A stretch of 64,000 nucleotides of DNA from Salarchaeum japonicum (GTDB lineage: Archaea; Halobacteriota; Halobacteria; Halobacteriales; Halobacteriaceae). The notes under the pieces are model-generated. The model was not told the DNA's origin. It saw only the letters and a program-made list of their open reading frames with translations, and did no database searches. A program made the position numbers and the translations under genes. Position 1 is the stretch's first letter. Every line of letters starts with the position of its first letter. Location of the stretch: assembly GCF_020614395.1 (NCBI RefSeq), contig NZ_CP085324.1, positions 124,001-188,000 on the forward strand, given 5' to 3'. This document shows, in pieces, positions 9,139 through 17,840 of this stretch.

Positions 9139-10584
9139 TCACTCATAGCTCGCCACCTCCGCCGCGAGTTCGTCCGCGGCGTCCGCGAGCGCGTCCCGGC
9201 GCGCCTCGACGGCGTCTACGTCCGCGGCGACCCCGTCGGCCGCGCGGTCGAGCGCGCCCGCCACCGCGTCCGGCGCGGGGCCGCCGAAGGAGTCCCGCAT
9301 CGCCACGCTCGCCGCCGGGTCGAGCGCCGCCTCCACGGCCTCGCCGTCCGCGAGGTCAGCGAGCGGCTCGCCGGTCACTTCGCGGGCGGCGCCGTCCAGC
9401 GCCGCGAGGTCGCCCGTCCCGGCCTCGGCGACGATTTCGTGCGCCGTGCGGAACGGGAGCCCGGCCATCGCGAGCGTGTCCGCGACGCCCGTCGCCGTCG
9501 AGAACCCCTCGCCCGCGGCGTCCGCGAGCGCGTCCGCCGGCCACTCCGCCGTGGCGACCGCGCCCGCCACGACCTCGACCGCCTCCGCCACCTCGTCCAC
9601 GGCCGTCCAGCCGTACCCCGTCGCGGACTGCAGGTCGCGGTTGTACGCCCGCGGCAGTCCCTTCAGGGTCGTGAGCAGACCCTGGAGCGCGCCCGTCGCG
9701 TCGCCCGCGGTCGCGCGGACGAGCTCGAGCGTGTCCGGGTTCTTCTTCTGCGGCATAATCGAGGACGTGGAGGCGTAGTCGTCCGAGAGCGACACGAGGC
9801 CCTTGTTCGAGAACACCACCAGGTCTTCCGCGAGCCCCGAGACCGTGGTGGCGAGCCCTGCGAGCGCCGACACGCCCTCCACGAGGAAGTCCCGGGTCGA
9901 TGACGCGTCCATGCTGTTCTCCACGACCGAGTCGAACCCGAGCAGGTCGGCGGTGCGCTCGCGGTCGATGTCGAACGGCGTCCCGCCGAACGCCGCCGCG
10001 CCCAGCGGACTCCGGTTCGTCCGCGCGTAGGCGTCGAGGAGGCGTTCGGTGTCGCGGGCGACCGCGGACTCGTAGGAGAGCAGGAAGTGCGCGACCGTCA
10101 CCGGCTGGGCCGGCTGGAGGTGCGTGTACCCCGGCATCACCGTGTCCGCGTGCGCCGCCGCCGTCTCCAGGAGCGCCTCCCGGAACGCGATAGTGGTCTC
10201 CGCGGCGTCCAACAGGTCGTCGCGGAACCGATGGCGGATGCAGGTCGCGACCTCGTCGTTGCGCGAGCGCGCCGTGTGCATCTTCCCGCCGACCGGGCCG
10301 ACGCGGTCGATGACGGCGGTCTCGATGGCCTCGTGCACGTCCTCGCCGTCGGGGAGCGCGTCGAAGCCCGCCGACTCCACGTCGTCGAGCGCGCCGAGAA
10401 TCGTCTCGGCCGCCGACGCCTCGATGATCCCCTGCTCCGCGAGCATCACGACGTGCGCGCGGTCGACCGCGAGGTCGGCGGCGAAAATCCGGGCGTCGGC
10501 GTCCATCGAGGAGAGGAACTCGCGGGCGGGGCCGCCGCTGAAGCGGTCGCGGCGAACCGCCGTCGAGTCCTCTCCCCCCGTCAT
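9139..10584 (-). CDS. argH: argininosuccinate lyase
   Basis: Fumarase-superfamily enzyme of 481 residues that splits argininosuccinate to arginine and fumarate, the last step of the pathway. The superfamily signature SSIMPQKKNPD lies near 274-284. TARSRNDEV at about 104-112 and the HLQP segment near 155 are the other conserved active-site blocks. The ATG overlaps the argG stop by 4 bp (ATGA), so the pair is surely co-transcribed. The C-terminal third is unusually Ala/Asp/Glu-rich even for a halophile. Confidence 0.94.
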   Translation of the reverse strand: MTGGEDSTAVRRDRFSGGPAREFLSSMDADARIFAADLAVDRAHVVMLAEQGIIEASAAETILGALDDVESAGFDALPDGEDVHEAIETAVIDRVGPVGGKMHTARSRNDEVATCIRHRFRDDLLDAAETTIAFREALLETAAAHADTVMPGYTHLQPAQPVTVAHFLLSYESAVARDTERLLDAYARTNRSPLGAAAFGGTPFDIDRERTADLLGFDSVVENSMDASSTRDFLVEGVSALAGLATTVSGLAEDLVVFSNKGLVSLSDDYASTSSIMPQKKNPDTLELVRATAGDATGALQGLLTTLKGLPRAYNRDLQSATGYGWTAVDEVAEAVEVVAGAVATAEWPADALADAAGEGFSTATGVADTLAMAGLPFRTAHEIVAEAGTGDLAALDGAAREVTGEPLADLADGEAVEAALDPAASVAMRDSFGGPAPDAVAGALDRAADGVAADVDAVEARRDALADAADELAAEVASYE

Positions 10585-11789
10585 TCGTCGTCGCCCCCGT
10601 CCGTCGTGAGCGTCGGCTTCGTCTTGTTCGCCAACCGGGACTGGAACCCGTGGTACTTCGCGACCCCGGTGGCGTCGGCCTGCTCGATGCCGTCCACCGT
10701 CTCGGTGTTGAACGACGCCGCGGACTCGGAGTACACCGCGTACTCGCTGTCACGGGCGACCGGACGGGCCTGCCCGCCCTCGAACTTGATGGTCACCGTC
10801 CCCGTGACGCGCTCCTGCGTCGTCGAGATGAACCCGTCGAGGGCATCGACGAGCGGCGCGTCCACGAGCCCCTCGTAGGCCTTCTGCGACCACTGCGCGT
10901 CCACTTCCTGCTTGAAGTCGCGCTCCTCCTTCGTCAACACCAGGCCTTCGAGCGCCTCGTGCGCGTTCAGGAGCGTCGTCGCCGCCGGATGCTCGTAGTT
11001 CTCGCGCACCTTGAGACCGAGCATGCGGTCTTCCATCATGTCCGTGCGACCGACCCCGTAGCTCCCCGCGAGGTCGTTCAGGTACTGAATGAGCTGGACC
11101 TGCGGGAGTTCCTCGCCGTTCACCGCGACCGGCACGCCCGCCTCGAACTCGATTTCGACCAGCTCGGTCTCCTCGCCGGGGTCGTCCGTCCACTCGTAGA
11201 TGTCCGTCGGCGGCACGTATCCGGGGTCTTCGAGCTGACCGCCCTCGATGCTGCGGCTCCAGAGGTTCGAGTCGATGCTCCACACGCCCTCGTTCCCGCC
11301 CTCCACGGGCAGGTTCTTCTCGTCCGCGTACTCGACCTCCCACTCGCGGGTGAGCCCGAGTTCGCGCACCGGCGCGACGACCTCCAGGTCGGAGTTCCGC
11401 CACACCGCCTCGAACCGGAGCTGGTCGTTTCCTTTCCCCGTACACCCGTGCGCGACCGCCGCACAGCCCTCCTCCTCCGCGACTTCGAGGATGGCCTTCG
11501 CGATGACCGGGCGCGCGAGCGCGGTGCCGAGCGGGTAGCCCTGGTAGTCCGCGTTCGCCTGCACCGCGTCCATGCACAGCGAGGCGAAGTCGTCCTTCGC
11601 GTCCACGACGAAGTGCTCCAGCCCGAGCGCCTCGGCGGTCTCCTCGGCCTCGTCGAACTCCGATTCGGGTTGGCCGACGTCAACCGTGACGCCGATAACC
11701 TCGTCGTAGCCGTACTCTTCTTCTAGCAGCGGTACACAGACCGTCGTATCGAGCCCGCCCGAGAAGGCGAGCGCCGCTTTTCCTGACAT
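10581..11789 (-). CDS. argG: argininosuccinate synthase
   Basis: ATP-dependent ligase of 402 residues that joins citrulline and aspartate. The N-terminal P-loop of the ATP-pyrophosphatase type is AFSGGLDTTV (8-17). Family blocks such as AHGCTGKGNDQLRFE (near 114-128) and the YGVGRTDMMEDR citrulline/aspartate loop are intact. It heads the argG-argH unit. The 255 bp upstream separates it from a divergently transcribed small membrane protein and contains a short inverted repeat. Confidence 0.95.
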   Translation of the reverse strand: MSGKAALAFSGGLDTTVCVPLLEEEYGYDEVIGVTVDVGQPESEFDEAEETAEALGLEHFVVDAKDDFASLCMDAVQANADYQGYPLGTALARPVIAKAILEVAEEEGCAAVAHGCTGKGNDQLRFEAVWRNSDLEVVAPVRELGLTREWEVEYADEKNLPVEGGNEGVWSIDSNLWSRSIEGGQLEDPGYVPPTDIYEWTDDPGEETELVEIEFEAGVPVAVNGEELPQVQLIQYLNDLAGSYGVGRTDMMEDRMLGLKVRENYEHPAATTLLNAHEALEGLVLTKEERDFKQEVDAQWSQKAYEGLVDAPLVDALDGFISTTQERVTGTVTIKFEGGQARPVARDSEYAVYSESAASFNTETVDGIEQADATGVAKYHGFQSRLANKTKPTLTTDGGDDE

Positions 11790-11853
11790 TCTCGTTGGAT
11801 TCCGTGGTTAGTGAGCGCGCGAACGACCGACCGACGTGGGGTAGTAACTAGGT

Positions 11854-11870
11854 GGGGTCAGGGAGACCCC
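11854..11870. repeat. inverted repeat in argG upstream region
   Basis: GGGGTC-5nt-GACCCC lies 65-81 bp upstream of argG in the gap between divergent genes. It could be an operator for arginine control or simply a GC-rich chance palindrome. The rest of the 11790-12044 gap shows no further gene; GTATTAATGG at 11976-11985 is the most TATA-like run. Confidence 0.35.
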
Positions 11871-12044
11871 GGTCGTCGTCGTCGCGCGAGGAAAGCGGCG
11901 GACGGCTCGCTCACCGGACGCGAACGCGCGATGGCGGGAGCCGTCGTCATCGTACCCCAGTCTACATCCGTCCTCGTATTAATGGGTTTCGTCATCCGTC
12001 CGCGCGCCACATACGTTATGGTGGCCGCCCGCGAACCCCGGGGT

Positions 12045-12227
12045 ATGCTCGACCGCGCTGAACTGGAGGTCGAAGACCTCCTCAAACTCGTGCTCGTCCT
12101 CGTCGTCGTCTGGCTCGCCATCGAAATCGTCGGCGAAGTCGTCGGCACGCTCGCGGCCATCGCCGGCCCCATCGTCGGCCTGCTCATCGCCGCCATCATC
12201 GTCCTCTGGCTCCTCGACCGCATCTGA
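12045..12227 (+). CDS. small two-helix membrane protein
   Basis: Hypothetical protein of 60 residues. A short acidic N-terminus (MLDRAELEVEDLL) leads into two long hydrophobic segments at about 12-30 and 33-56, ending with a basic tail (LLDRI). Function is unknown. The frame also opens upstream with an ATG at 12018, but the ATG at 12045 follows a CCCCGGGGT context and gives the typical short acidic lead of such haloarchaeal proteins. TATACGTTATGG-like sequence about 27 bp upstream would fit leaderless expression. It is divergent from argG. Confidence 0.65.
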   Translation: MLDRAELEVEDLLKLVLVLVVVWLAIEIVGEVVGTLAAIAGPIVGLLIAAIIVLWLLDRI

Positions 12228-12266
12228 GCCGACGAACGCAAACCCCCGCACTCCCTTCCTCTTCGC

Positions 12267-12791
12267 GTGTACAGCGTGAACGTCCCCGTCCCCGACGCGG
12301 TTCACGACGTGGTCGAGGGGTTCCGCCCGCTCCTCACGCCGTTCGACCGCGTCCGTGAGCGCCGCACGCGCTCGCTCGTCGCGAAACGCCTCCCCGCCGA
12401 GAACCGCCGCGAGTACCGCGAGAACGAGCGCCGCGCCCGCGACGCCCTCCGCGGCGCGCCGAGCTTCGAGTGCCGAATCAGCGATGTCGGCGTCTTCGAG
12501 CACCCGCCGAGCGGCACGAGCCCCGTCGTCTACCTCGCCGTCGAGAGCCCCGGCCTCCGCGAGGTTCACGGATTGCTCTGCGACGCCTTCGACCCCGTGC
12601 CGGGGATGGAGGGCGACGACTACGCGCCGCACGTCACGCTCGCCCGCGACCTCTCCGGCTTCCGCGCGCAGTCCGCGCTCGACGACGTGCTCGCCGCCGA
12701 CTTCGACCCTGTGACGTGGACCGTGACGGAACTCGAATTCAGGGACGCCACCCACCACGAGCGCATCAGCACGCTCTCGCTCCCCGCCTAG
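12267..12791 (+). CDS. 2'-5' RNA ligase-like (2H phosphoesterase) protein
   Basis: Protein of 174 residues with a GTG start (YSVNVPVP follows). The fold family has two H-x-T/S motifs that catalyse phosphodiester cleavage or ligation of 2',3'-cyclic RNA ends. The second motif is clear (HVTLAR near 138). The expected first one is replaced by CRIS around residue 68, with no histidine. The enzyme may therefore be inactive as a classical 2H hydrolase or use another residue. It overlaps the convergent helicase gene by 4 bp. The family assignment is moderately sure; the substrate is unknown. Confidence 0.7.
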   Translation: MYSVNVPVPDAVHDVVEGFRPLLTPFDRVRERRTRSLVAKRLPAENRREYRENERRARDALRGAPSFECRISDVGVFEHPPSGTSPVVYLAVESPGLREVHGLLCDAFDPVPGMEGDDYAPHVTLARDLSGFRAQSALDDVLAADFDPVTWTVTELEFRDATHHERISTLSLPA

Positions 12792-14980
12792 GGCGTCGGC
12801 GGACTGCCGTCCCAGGCGTCCATGTCGCCGTAGAAGTTCAGGGTCGCGAACTTCAGTTTCTCCGGGCCGATGTCGATGAGTTCCGAGCGCTCCTCCGGCG
12901 GGAACGCGTTGTTCACGCTGTACTTCCGCATCTCGGTTCGCGACGCCTTGGTGTACCGGCGGTCGAAGAGCGCGCGCACCCCGAAGTCGTCGGGCGACCG
13001 AATCACGCGCCCGAGCGCCTGCCGGGTCTTGCGCACCGTCGGAATCTCCACGGCGTACCGCCAGCCCGGGTCTTCGCCGCGGCGCTGGCGGCCCGTGTCC
13101 TTGAACGCCTCCCCGTACGCGTCCTGCACGGCCTGCGCGCGCTCGTCCAGGTGGGGGTAGGGCACGCCGACCACGCCGACGGAGCGCGCGTCGTCGCCGT
13201 CGAACGACACGCCCTCCGCGAGCGTCCCCCAGAGGCTCGTGAACAGTACCGCGCCGTCGTCCGCGACGAACGCCTCGCGTAACTCCTCGGCGCTCACGCC
13301 CGGTTCGTCCAGGTAGCGTTCGGCGTCCGCGTCCGCGAGCAGGTCGTGGTAGCGCTCCGCCTCGGCGTAACTCGGGAAGAACAGGAGGGTGTTCCCCGCC
13401 GAATACTCCACGAAATCCCGGATCGCGTCCGCGTACTCCCGCTGGACGGCGGGGTCTTCGCGGTTACTCGAAAACAACGGCTCCGTGTCCACGGCGAACG
13501 TCCGTCTCCGCTCTTCGGGGAACTGGAGGCCGTACGCCATCGTCTCCGGGTCGTCCAGTCCGAGCACGTCCGCGGTCACGTCGAACGGCCGGAGCGTCGC
13601 GCTCATCAGCACGCTCGCGTGCACGTCCTCGAACAGTTCGGTGGTCACGTCCCGCGGAATGCAGGTGTAGAGTTCCGCGCGCCCGTAGACGGTTCCCGTC
13701 CCCGAATCCCGGCGCACGGAGACCGTGGGGTACTGGCCGAGCTCCGTGCCCTTCGTGAGGTAGGCGTCCACGAACCGCGCGCACTGGAGGGTCTGACAGT
13801 CCTCGCGGGTCGTCGCGTCCCCGTTCCGGTACGCGTCCTCGTACTGCTCGTCCAAGTGCTCGCCGAGCGCGAACGCGTCGTCCACGTCCTTGCTGATGCC
13901 GCGGCCCTCGTAGTGCTCCAGGAACGCGAGCGTGAGGTCGTCGCGCTTGTCCTCGTTCGCCACCGGCACGTCCTCCCAGTTCTCCCCGACGCGCTCTGCG
14001 TCCCCGTACCCGAAGGAGTCCTCGTACGTCTCGACGAGCGCGTCCCGGAACGCCTCCACGACGTTCAGCGCCGCGTCCGCCCGCACGTCGTCCGCGTCTT
14101 CGAGTTCGGAGACCGCTTCGTCCAGCGTGTTCTCCGTCAGCGTCTCCGAGGCGTGGTCGCGCGCCGCGCCCTCGACGTTGTGCGCCTCGTCGAACACCAC
14201 CACCACGTCCTCGGGGTCGCGGCCGAGCCAGCGGAAGAACTGCGCCCTGATGCCCGGGTCGAGCAGGTGGTGGTAGTTACACACCGCGAGGTCTACGCCC
14301 TCGATGCCGTCTTTGAGGAGTTCGTAGCCACACAACCCCTCCATCGCCGCGTACTCGTAGATGTCCTCGGGCGTCCGCACGTCGTCGTACAGCCACGCGT
14401 AGAAATCGTCCGTATCGGCGGTGAGGTTCTCGTAGTAGTGCTCGCAGGTGTTCTTCTCCCGGAGGTCTTCGAGTTCCGCCTCGACGGATTCGAGTTCGTC
14501 CATCACGGCCTGCCGGGCGTCCGCCGCCCCCGACTCGCCGTCGTTCGCCGCGTCCAGCAACTCCCGCTGTCGCTCCGCCAACTGCTCCCGGTCGCGCTCG
14601 GCCTCGACGACCTCGTGGGTGTTGTCCCGGAGCACCTGGCACTCCTCGTACCCCACGTCGATGTGGCACATCTCGCCCTTCCCCTTGAACACGATACCCC
14701 GGATGGGTTCCTCCGCGTGAATCTCCCGGGCCTCCCGGACGAACTGCCGCATCTGCTGGTGGACGTTCGTCGTAATCACGACCGTCTTGTCCGTCTCGCG
14801 CGCGTACGACAGCGCCGGCGCGAGCGACGCCAGCGTCTTCCCCGTCCCGCACGCCCCCTCGAACAGGACGTTCCGCCCGTCCTCCAGGGACTCCCGAATC
14901 CGCGCCATCGCCTCCGACTGATTGTCGTACGGCGACGGTTTCGGGAAGAACCGGAGGTAGTCCGCGTTGCTCGAAGCCAC
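12788..14980 (-). CDS. XPD/Rad3-like ATP-dependent DNA helicase
   Basis: SF2 helicase of 730 residues. Walker A is GACGTGKT (42-49) and Walker B is VVFDEAHN (DEAH at 264-267). Four cysteines at about 105, 114, 179 and 217 lie between them, as in the 4Fe-4S domain of XPD and DinG. An acidic/coiled stretch at 121-178 separates the cysteine pairs. The C-terminal helicase domain ends with the QALGRVIRSPDD motif VI region near 665. It probably unwinds DNA 5' to 3' in repair. Archaea often carry several XPD/DinG-like paralogues, so the exact role is open. The gene is monocistronic and 45 bp from the CDF gene. Confidence 0.85.
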   Translation of the reverse strand: MASSNADYLRFFPKPSPYDNQSEAMARIRESLEDGRNVLFEGACGTGKTLASLAPALSYARETDKTVVITTNVHQQMRQFVREAREIHAEEPIRGIVFKGKGEMCHIDVGYEECQVLRDNTHEVVEAERDREQLAERQRELLDAANDGESGAADARQAVMDELESVEAELEDLREKNTCEHYYENLTADTDDFYAWLYDDVRTPEDIYEYAAMEGLCGYELLKDGIEGVDLAVCNYHHLLDPGIRAQFFRWLGRDPEDVVVVFDEAHNVEGAARDHASETLTENTLDEAVSELEDADDVRADAALNVVEAFRDALVETYEDSFGYGDAERVGENWEDVPVANEDKRDDLTLAFLEHYEGRGISKDVDDAFALGEHLDEQYEDAYRNGDATTREDCQTLQCARFVDAYLTKGTELGQYPTVSVRRDSGTGTVYGRAELYTCIPRDVTTELFEDVHASVLMSATLRPFDVTADVLGLDDPETMAYGLQFPEERRRTFAVDTEPLFSSNREDPAVQREYADAIRDFVEYSAGNTLLFFPSYAEAERYHDLLADADAERYLDEPGVSAEELREAFVADDGAVLFTSLWGTLAEGVSFDGDDARSVGVVGVPYPHLDERAQAVQDAYGEAFKDTGRQRRGEDPGWRYAVEIPTVRKTRQALGRVIRSPDDFGVRALFDRRYTKASRTEMRKYSVNNAFPPEERSELIDIGPEKLKFATLNFYGDMDAWDGSPPTP

Positions 14981-15025
14981 GTTGAGAACGTATTCGCCGC
15001 CAAACGGCTTAAACTCGGGGTTCGC

Positions 15026-15970
15026 CTACACCTCGGGTTCGATGTAGACCTTCTTCACGTCCGTGTTCGCGGCCTGCAGGTCGTCCTCGATCGCGGTGAT
15101 GGCGTCGTCGATGCGCTCGGTGTCCCACGAGGAGTCGAACGACACGTCCGCCGTCACCAAGACCTGGTTCGGGCCGAAGAAGACGGTGCGGAAGTCCACG
15201 ACCTCCTCGACGCCCGCCCAGTCCGCGACGATGGCGCGGAGCTCGTCCTCCTCTTCCTTCTGGAGGCTTTCGCCGAGCAGGAGGCGTTTGTTCTCCCAGG
15301 CGAGCGCGACCGCGAACCCCATCAGGAGCACGCCGATGAGGAGCGCGGCCGCCGCGTCGTAGACCGGGTTCCCCGTGAAGTCCGTGAGGAACACGCCGAC
15401 GAGCGCGAACACGAGACCGGCGACGGCGATGAGGTCTTCCGTGAACGCGGTGAGCGTCGTGACGTTCGAGGTCTTCCGGAACGCCTCCCCGAACCCGCTC
15501 CAGTCGTGCCGGCGGATGTCCGCGCGCATCCCCAAGATGGCCTGTCGGAGCGCGTACGACTCGAACGCGATGCCGCCGAGGAGGACGCCGTAGTTCACCC
15601 AGACCGCCGGGAACGTCTGCGAGAACAGGGTGACCGTGCCGGAGAGCGCCGCGGACGAGTGGCTGGTGAGCGCGTGATACCCGTGGTTGAAGCTCTCCCA
15701 GCCCGCGATGCCGAACAGGAGGACGCTCACGAGGAACGCGTAGAAGAACTGCGCCTTCCCGTACCCGAACGGGTGGGCGCGGGTGCGCTCCCGGCCGCCG
15801 TACCGCAGGCCGATGAGGAGGAACACCTGGTTCCCGGTGTCGGAGAGCGAGTGGTACGTCTCGGAGAGCATCGCCGGACTCCCCGTCAGGGTGAACCCGA
15901 CGAACTTCAGGACGGCGATGGCGGCGTTCGCGAACAACGCCGCGAGAACGACAGACTTGCTTGACGCCAT
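15026..15970 (-). CDS. cation diffusion facilitator (CDF) transporter
   Basis: Membrane exporter of 314 residues for divalent metals (Zn, Mn, Fe or similar). Six hydrophobic segments fill residues about 8-215. The TM2 metal motif is HSLSD at 40-44, and a second acidic site (FTEDLIAV) lies in the fifth segment near 178. The cytosolic C-terminal domain (about 225-314) has the CDF beta-alpha-beta pattern. The HxxxD of zinc CDFs is partly replaced in TM5 by an E/D pair, so the metal could differ from zinc. The start at 15970 was chosen because upstream codons are antisense to the phosphoesterase genes. Confidence 0.85.
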   Translation of the reverse strand: MASSKSVVLAALFANAAIAVLKFVGFTLTGSPAMLSETYHSLSDTGNQVFLLIGLRYGGRERTRAHPFGYGKAQFFYAFLVSVLLFGIAGWESFNHGYHALTSHSSAALSGTVTLFSQTFPAVWVNYGVLLGGIAFESYALRQAILGMRADIRRHDWSGFGEAFRKTSNVTTLTAFTEDLIAVAGLVFALVGVFLTDFTGNPVYDAAAALLIGVLLMGFAVALAWENKRLLLGESLQKEEEDELRAIVADWAGVEEVVDFRTVFFGPNQVLVTADVSFDSSWDTERIDDAITAIEDDLQAANTDVKKVYIEPEV

Positions 15971-16047
15971 TACAGAGGGGTTCGATCCGGGACGTGAAAA
16001 AAGCGGCCTCCGGAACCGTTTCGGTGGTCGCCGCCCTCCCCCCGCGT

Positions 16048-16443
16048 ATGACCGAGTACCAGCCAGGGGCGTGCAACATCGGCGGGGGCGAGCAACGCAA
16101 GCGGTACGCGTTCGGCGTCGCGGGGTTCGCCGTCGCCGCCGCGGCGTTCGTCGCGGTGTACGCGCTCTCGCTCCCCGCCGTCTGGACGCTCGCCACACTC
16201 GTCCCCCTGCTTGCGGGGTTCGAGGGCGTTCTCCAGGGCGCACAGCGGTTCTGCGCCGGGTTCGCGACCGCCGGCATCTACGACGTGAGCGCGGACGGGA
16301 ACGACCGCCGCGACGTGACCGACGACGCCGCGCGGCGCGCCGACCGCCGGAAGGCAGTCCGGATTCACGTCCAGTCCCTCGTCGGCGCGACCGCCACCGG
16401 GGCCGCGCTCTACCTGCTCGCCGTCGCGGTGCCGCCGACATGA
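16048..16443 (+). CDS. small haloarchaeal membrane protein
   Basis: Unrecognised protein of 131 residues. Two or three hydrophobic segments (about 21-41, 45-60 and 108-127) flank a polar loop rich in Asp/Arg. The N-terminus has a cysteine and a GGGEQRKR stretch, which suggests a cytosolic lead. It overlaps the phosphoesterase gene by 4 bp (ATGA), so the two are probably co-expressed. It starts 78 bp from the divergent CDF gene. No function is proposed. Confidence 0.6.
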   Translation: MTEYQPGACNIGGGEQRKRYAFGVAGFAVAAAAFVAVYALSLPAVWTLATLVPLLAGFEGVLQGAQRFCAGFATAGIYDVSADGNDRRDVTDDAARRADRRKAVRIHVQSLVGATATGAALYLLAVAVPPT

Positions 16444-16955
16444 TAGCCGTCGTCTCCGACACCCACAGCGAGACGGGCCACGAACTCGCCGGCCGAACCC
16501 GGGACGCCGTCGAAGCCGCTGAGGTCGTGCTGCACGCGGGCGACTTCACCACCGAGGCGGCGCTCGACGCGTTCCACGACGCCGCCGACCGCCTCCACGC
16601 CGTCCACGGGAACGCGGACACGCCGGCCGTCCGCGACCGCCTCCCGGACGCCCGCACCGTCGAACTCGCCGGGGTGCGGGTCGCGATGACGCACACGGAA
16701 CGCGGCGGCGACACCGGTCTCGCGATGTTCGGCCGGCAACGCGGCGCAGACCTCGTGATTTCGGGCCACACTCACCGCCCCCGAGTCGCGGACGCGGGCG
16801 ACGTGGTGCTGCTGAACCCCGGGACGCACGCCGAACCGCGCGGCCACCCGGTGACGCACGCGGAACTCGAACCGACGGACGACGGGCTACGCGGGAAAAT
16901 CAAACGGCAGGACGGAACGGTCGTCGAGGCGTTCGGGGTGGAGGGCCGAACGTAG
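16440..16955 (+). CDS. YfcE/MJ0936-type metallophosphoesterase
   Basis: Calcineurin-like phosphodiesterase of 171 residues. The metal ligands are visible in order: SDTH (6-9), HAGDF (about 32-36), HGNAD (about 56-60) and SGHTHRPR (about 108-115). This compact single-domain form belongs to the archaeal MJ0936/YfcE group, which hydrolyses phosphodiesters in vitro with unclear natural substrates. It is translationally coupled to the preceding membrane protein and followed by a strong hairpin. Confidence 0.85.
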   Translation: MIAVVSDTHSETGHELAGRTRDAVEAAEVVLHAGDFTTEAALDAFHDAADRLHAVHGNADTPAVRDRLPDARTVELAGVRVAMTHTERGGDTGLAMFGRQRGADLVISGHTHRPRVADAGDVVLLNPGTHAEPRGHPVTHAELEPTDDGLRGKIKRQDGTVVEAFGVEGRT

Positions 16956-16973
16956 CGGGTGCGTCGCGAGGAC

Positions 16974-17009
16974 GCGGGCAGGCCACGGGGGGAGGCGGCC
17001 TGTACCCGC
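16974..17009 (+). terminator. hairpin after the phosphoesterase gene
   Basis: GCGGG-CAGGCC pairs with GGCCTG-TA-CCCGC around a 12-nt loop, 19 bp past the stop. The stem is 11 bp with a 2-nt bulge. No T-run follows, so it may stabilise the 3' end rather than terminate by itself. Confidence 0.45.
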
Positions 17010-17042
17010 TCCTACCACCCGGTACGTCAAGTAGTTCGTGAA

Positions 17043-17064
17043 GACTCAAACGGCCGTTTGAGTC
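17043..17064. terminator. perfect 22-bp palindrome between convergent genes
   Basis: GACTCAAACGG and its exact reverse complement abut at 17053/17054. The palindrome overlaps the last two bases of the stop region of the regulator gene and lies 88 bp after the phosphoesterase gene. As RNA it would form a stem of up to about nine pairs from either strand. It could be a bidirectional 3'-end signal or a dimeric protein site. Confidence 0.5.
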
Positions 17065-17635
17065 ATCTCCAGTACCGGTAGCCCGCGGCGAGCGCGAGCA
17101 CGAGGAGGCCGCCGAGGAAGAACAGCACGCCCGGCGGCACGCCCCAGGCCGCGTTCGACGCCGTCTCGACGCTCGCGGTGGAGACCCCGCCGCTCGGCGC
17201 GAACACGCGCTCCGCGAGGTACTGGACGAGCAACGACGCGACGCCGAGCACGGCGACCGCGCCGAGGAGCGCGCCGAGCATCGACCGCACCGTACTCCCC
17301 GTGTTCTCGTCGCCAGCGAACAACACGAGCGGCGCGTCCGTCGGCGCGTACACGTTCATCTCGCGGCCCTTCTCCGAGTAGGAGGTGCCCGCGACCTCCA
17401 CGAGGTCGGCGTCCCGGAGTTTCCCGAGGTGGTACTGGGCGTTCTGGAGGCTCGTATCCACTTCGTCCGCGAGCTCGGACGCCGTCGCGGGCTCCTCGTG
17501 CAATGTGGTGAGCATCGTGCGAGCGGTGCCGGCGGAGAGCGCGGACAGCACGCGGTCGGCGTCCTCTGAGTCCACGCCGATGACGCGCGGGTCGCCGTCC
17601 GGCGCGTCCGGCTTCTGGGAGGGCAGAAGGGACAT
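17063..17635 (-). CDS. winged-helix regulator with C-terminal membrane anchor
   Basis: Protein of 190 residues. Residues about 25-100 form an ArsR-type winged helix (ATASELADEVDTSLQNA as helix-turn-helix, then a wing with SYSEKGREM). Two hydrophobic segments at about 113-137 and 164-186 follow, so the DNA-binding domain is probably tethered at the membrane. Many haloarchaea have this layout; the genes controlled are unknown. The divergent 42-codon gene begins 77 bp away and could share its promoter region. A perfect palindrome sits at its stop codon. Confidence 0.8.
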   Translation of the reverse strand: MSLLPSQKPDAPDGDPRVIGVDSEDADRVLSALSAGTARTMLTTLHEEPATASELADEVDTSLQNAQYHLGKLRDADLVEVAGTSYSEKGREMNVYAPTDAPLVLFAGDENTGSTVRSMLGALLGAVAVLGVASLLVQYLAERVFAPSGGVSTASVETASNAAWGVPPGVLFFLGGLLVLALAAGYRYWR

Positions 17636-17683
17636 ACCCCCTCTTGCGCGTCCGACGGCTTTAGCGTTACTCGGCGAAAACCC

Positions 17684-17689
17684 TATACG
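17684..17689 (+). promoter_or_regulatory. TATA box of the 42-residue membrane protein
   Basis: TATACG centred about 26 bp before the GTG at 17712, matching a leaderless promoter. This spacing is part of the evidence that the tiny downstream frame is a gene. Confidence 0.5.
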
Positions 17690-17711
17690 CGACTACGGGC
17701 ACTCCTCACGT

Positions 17712-17840
17712 GTGCTCCCAGGCGACCCCGTCTTCTACGCGATTGCAGGTATCTTCGTCGCGTTCGTCCTCTACGTCTACCGCTTCCTCACGCGAACCGT
17801 CTCCGGGTTCCGGGACGGGTTCCAGGACGGGAAGAACTAG
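17712..17840 (+). CDS. single-span membrane mini-protein (42 aa)
   Basis: Short frame with a GTG start (LPGDPVFYAIAGIFVAF follows). Residues about 7-24 form one transmembrane helix, followed by a basic/aromatic tail ending FRDGFQDGKN. A TATA box at the leaderless distance supports expression. It converges with the threonine aldolase gene, overlapping stops by 4 bp, a junction style seen at other real genes here. Function is unknown. Confidence 0.6.
   Translation: MLPGDPVFYAIAGIFVAFVLYVYRFLTRTVSGFRDGFQDGKN

Noticed and set aside
13346-15964. 872-codon open frame on the plus strand opposite the helicase and CDF genes
   Set aside because: Antisense to two clear genes; it is Arg/Val/Glu-rich with no domain. 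High GC removes stop codons from the opposite strand.
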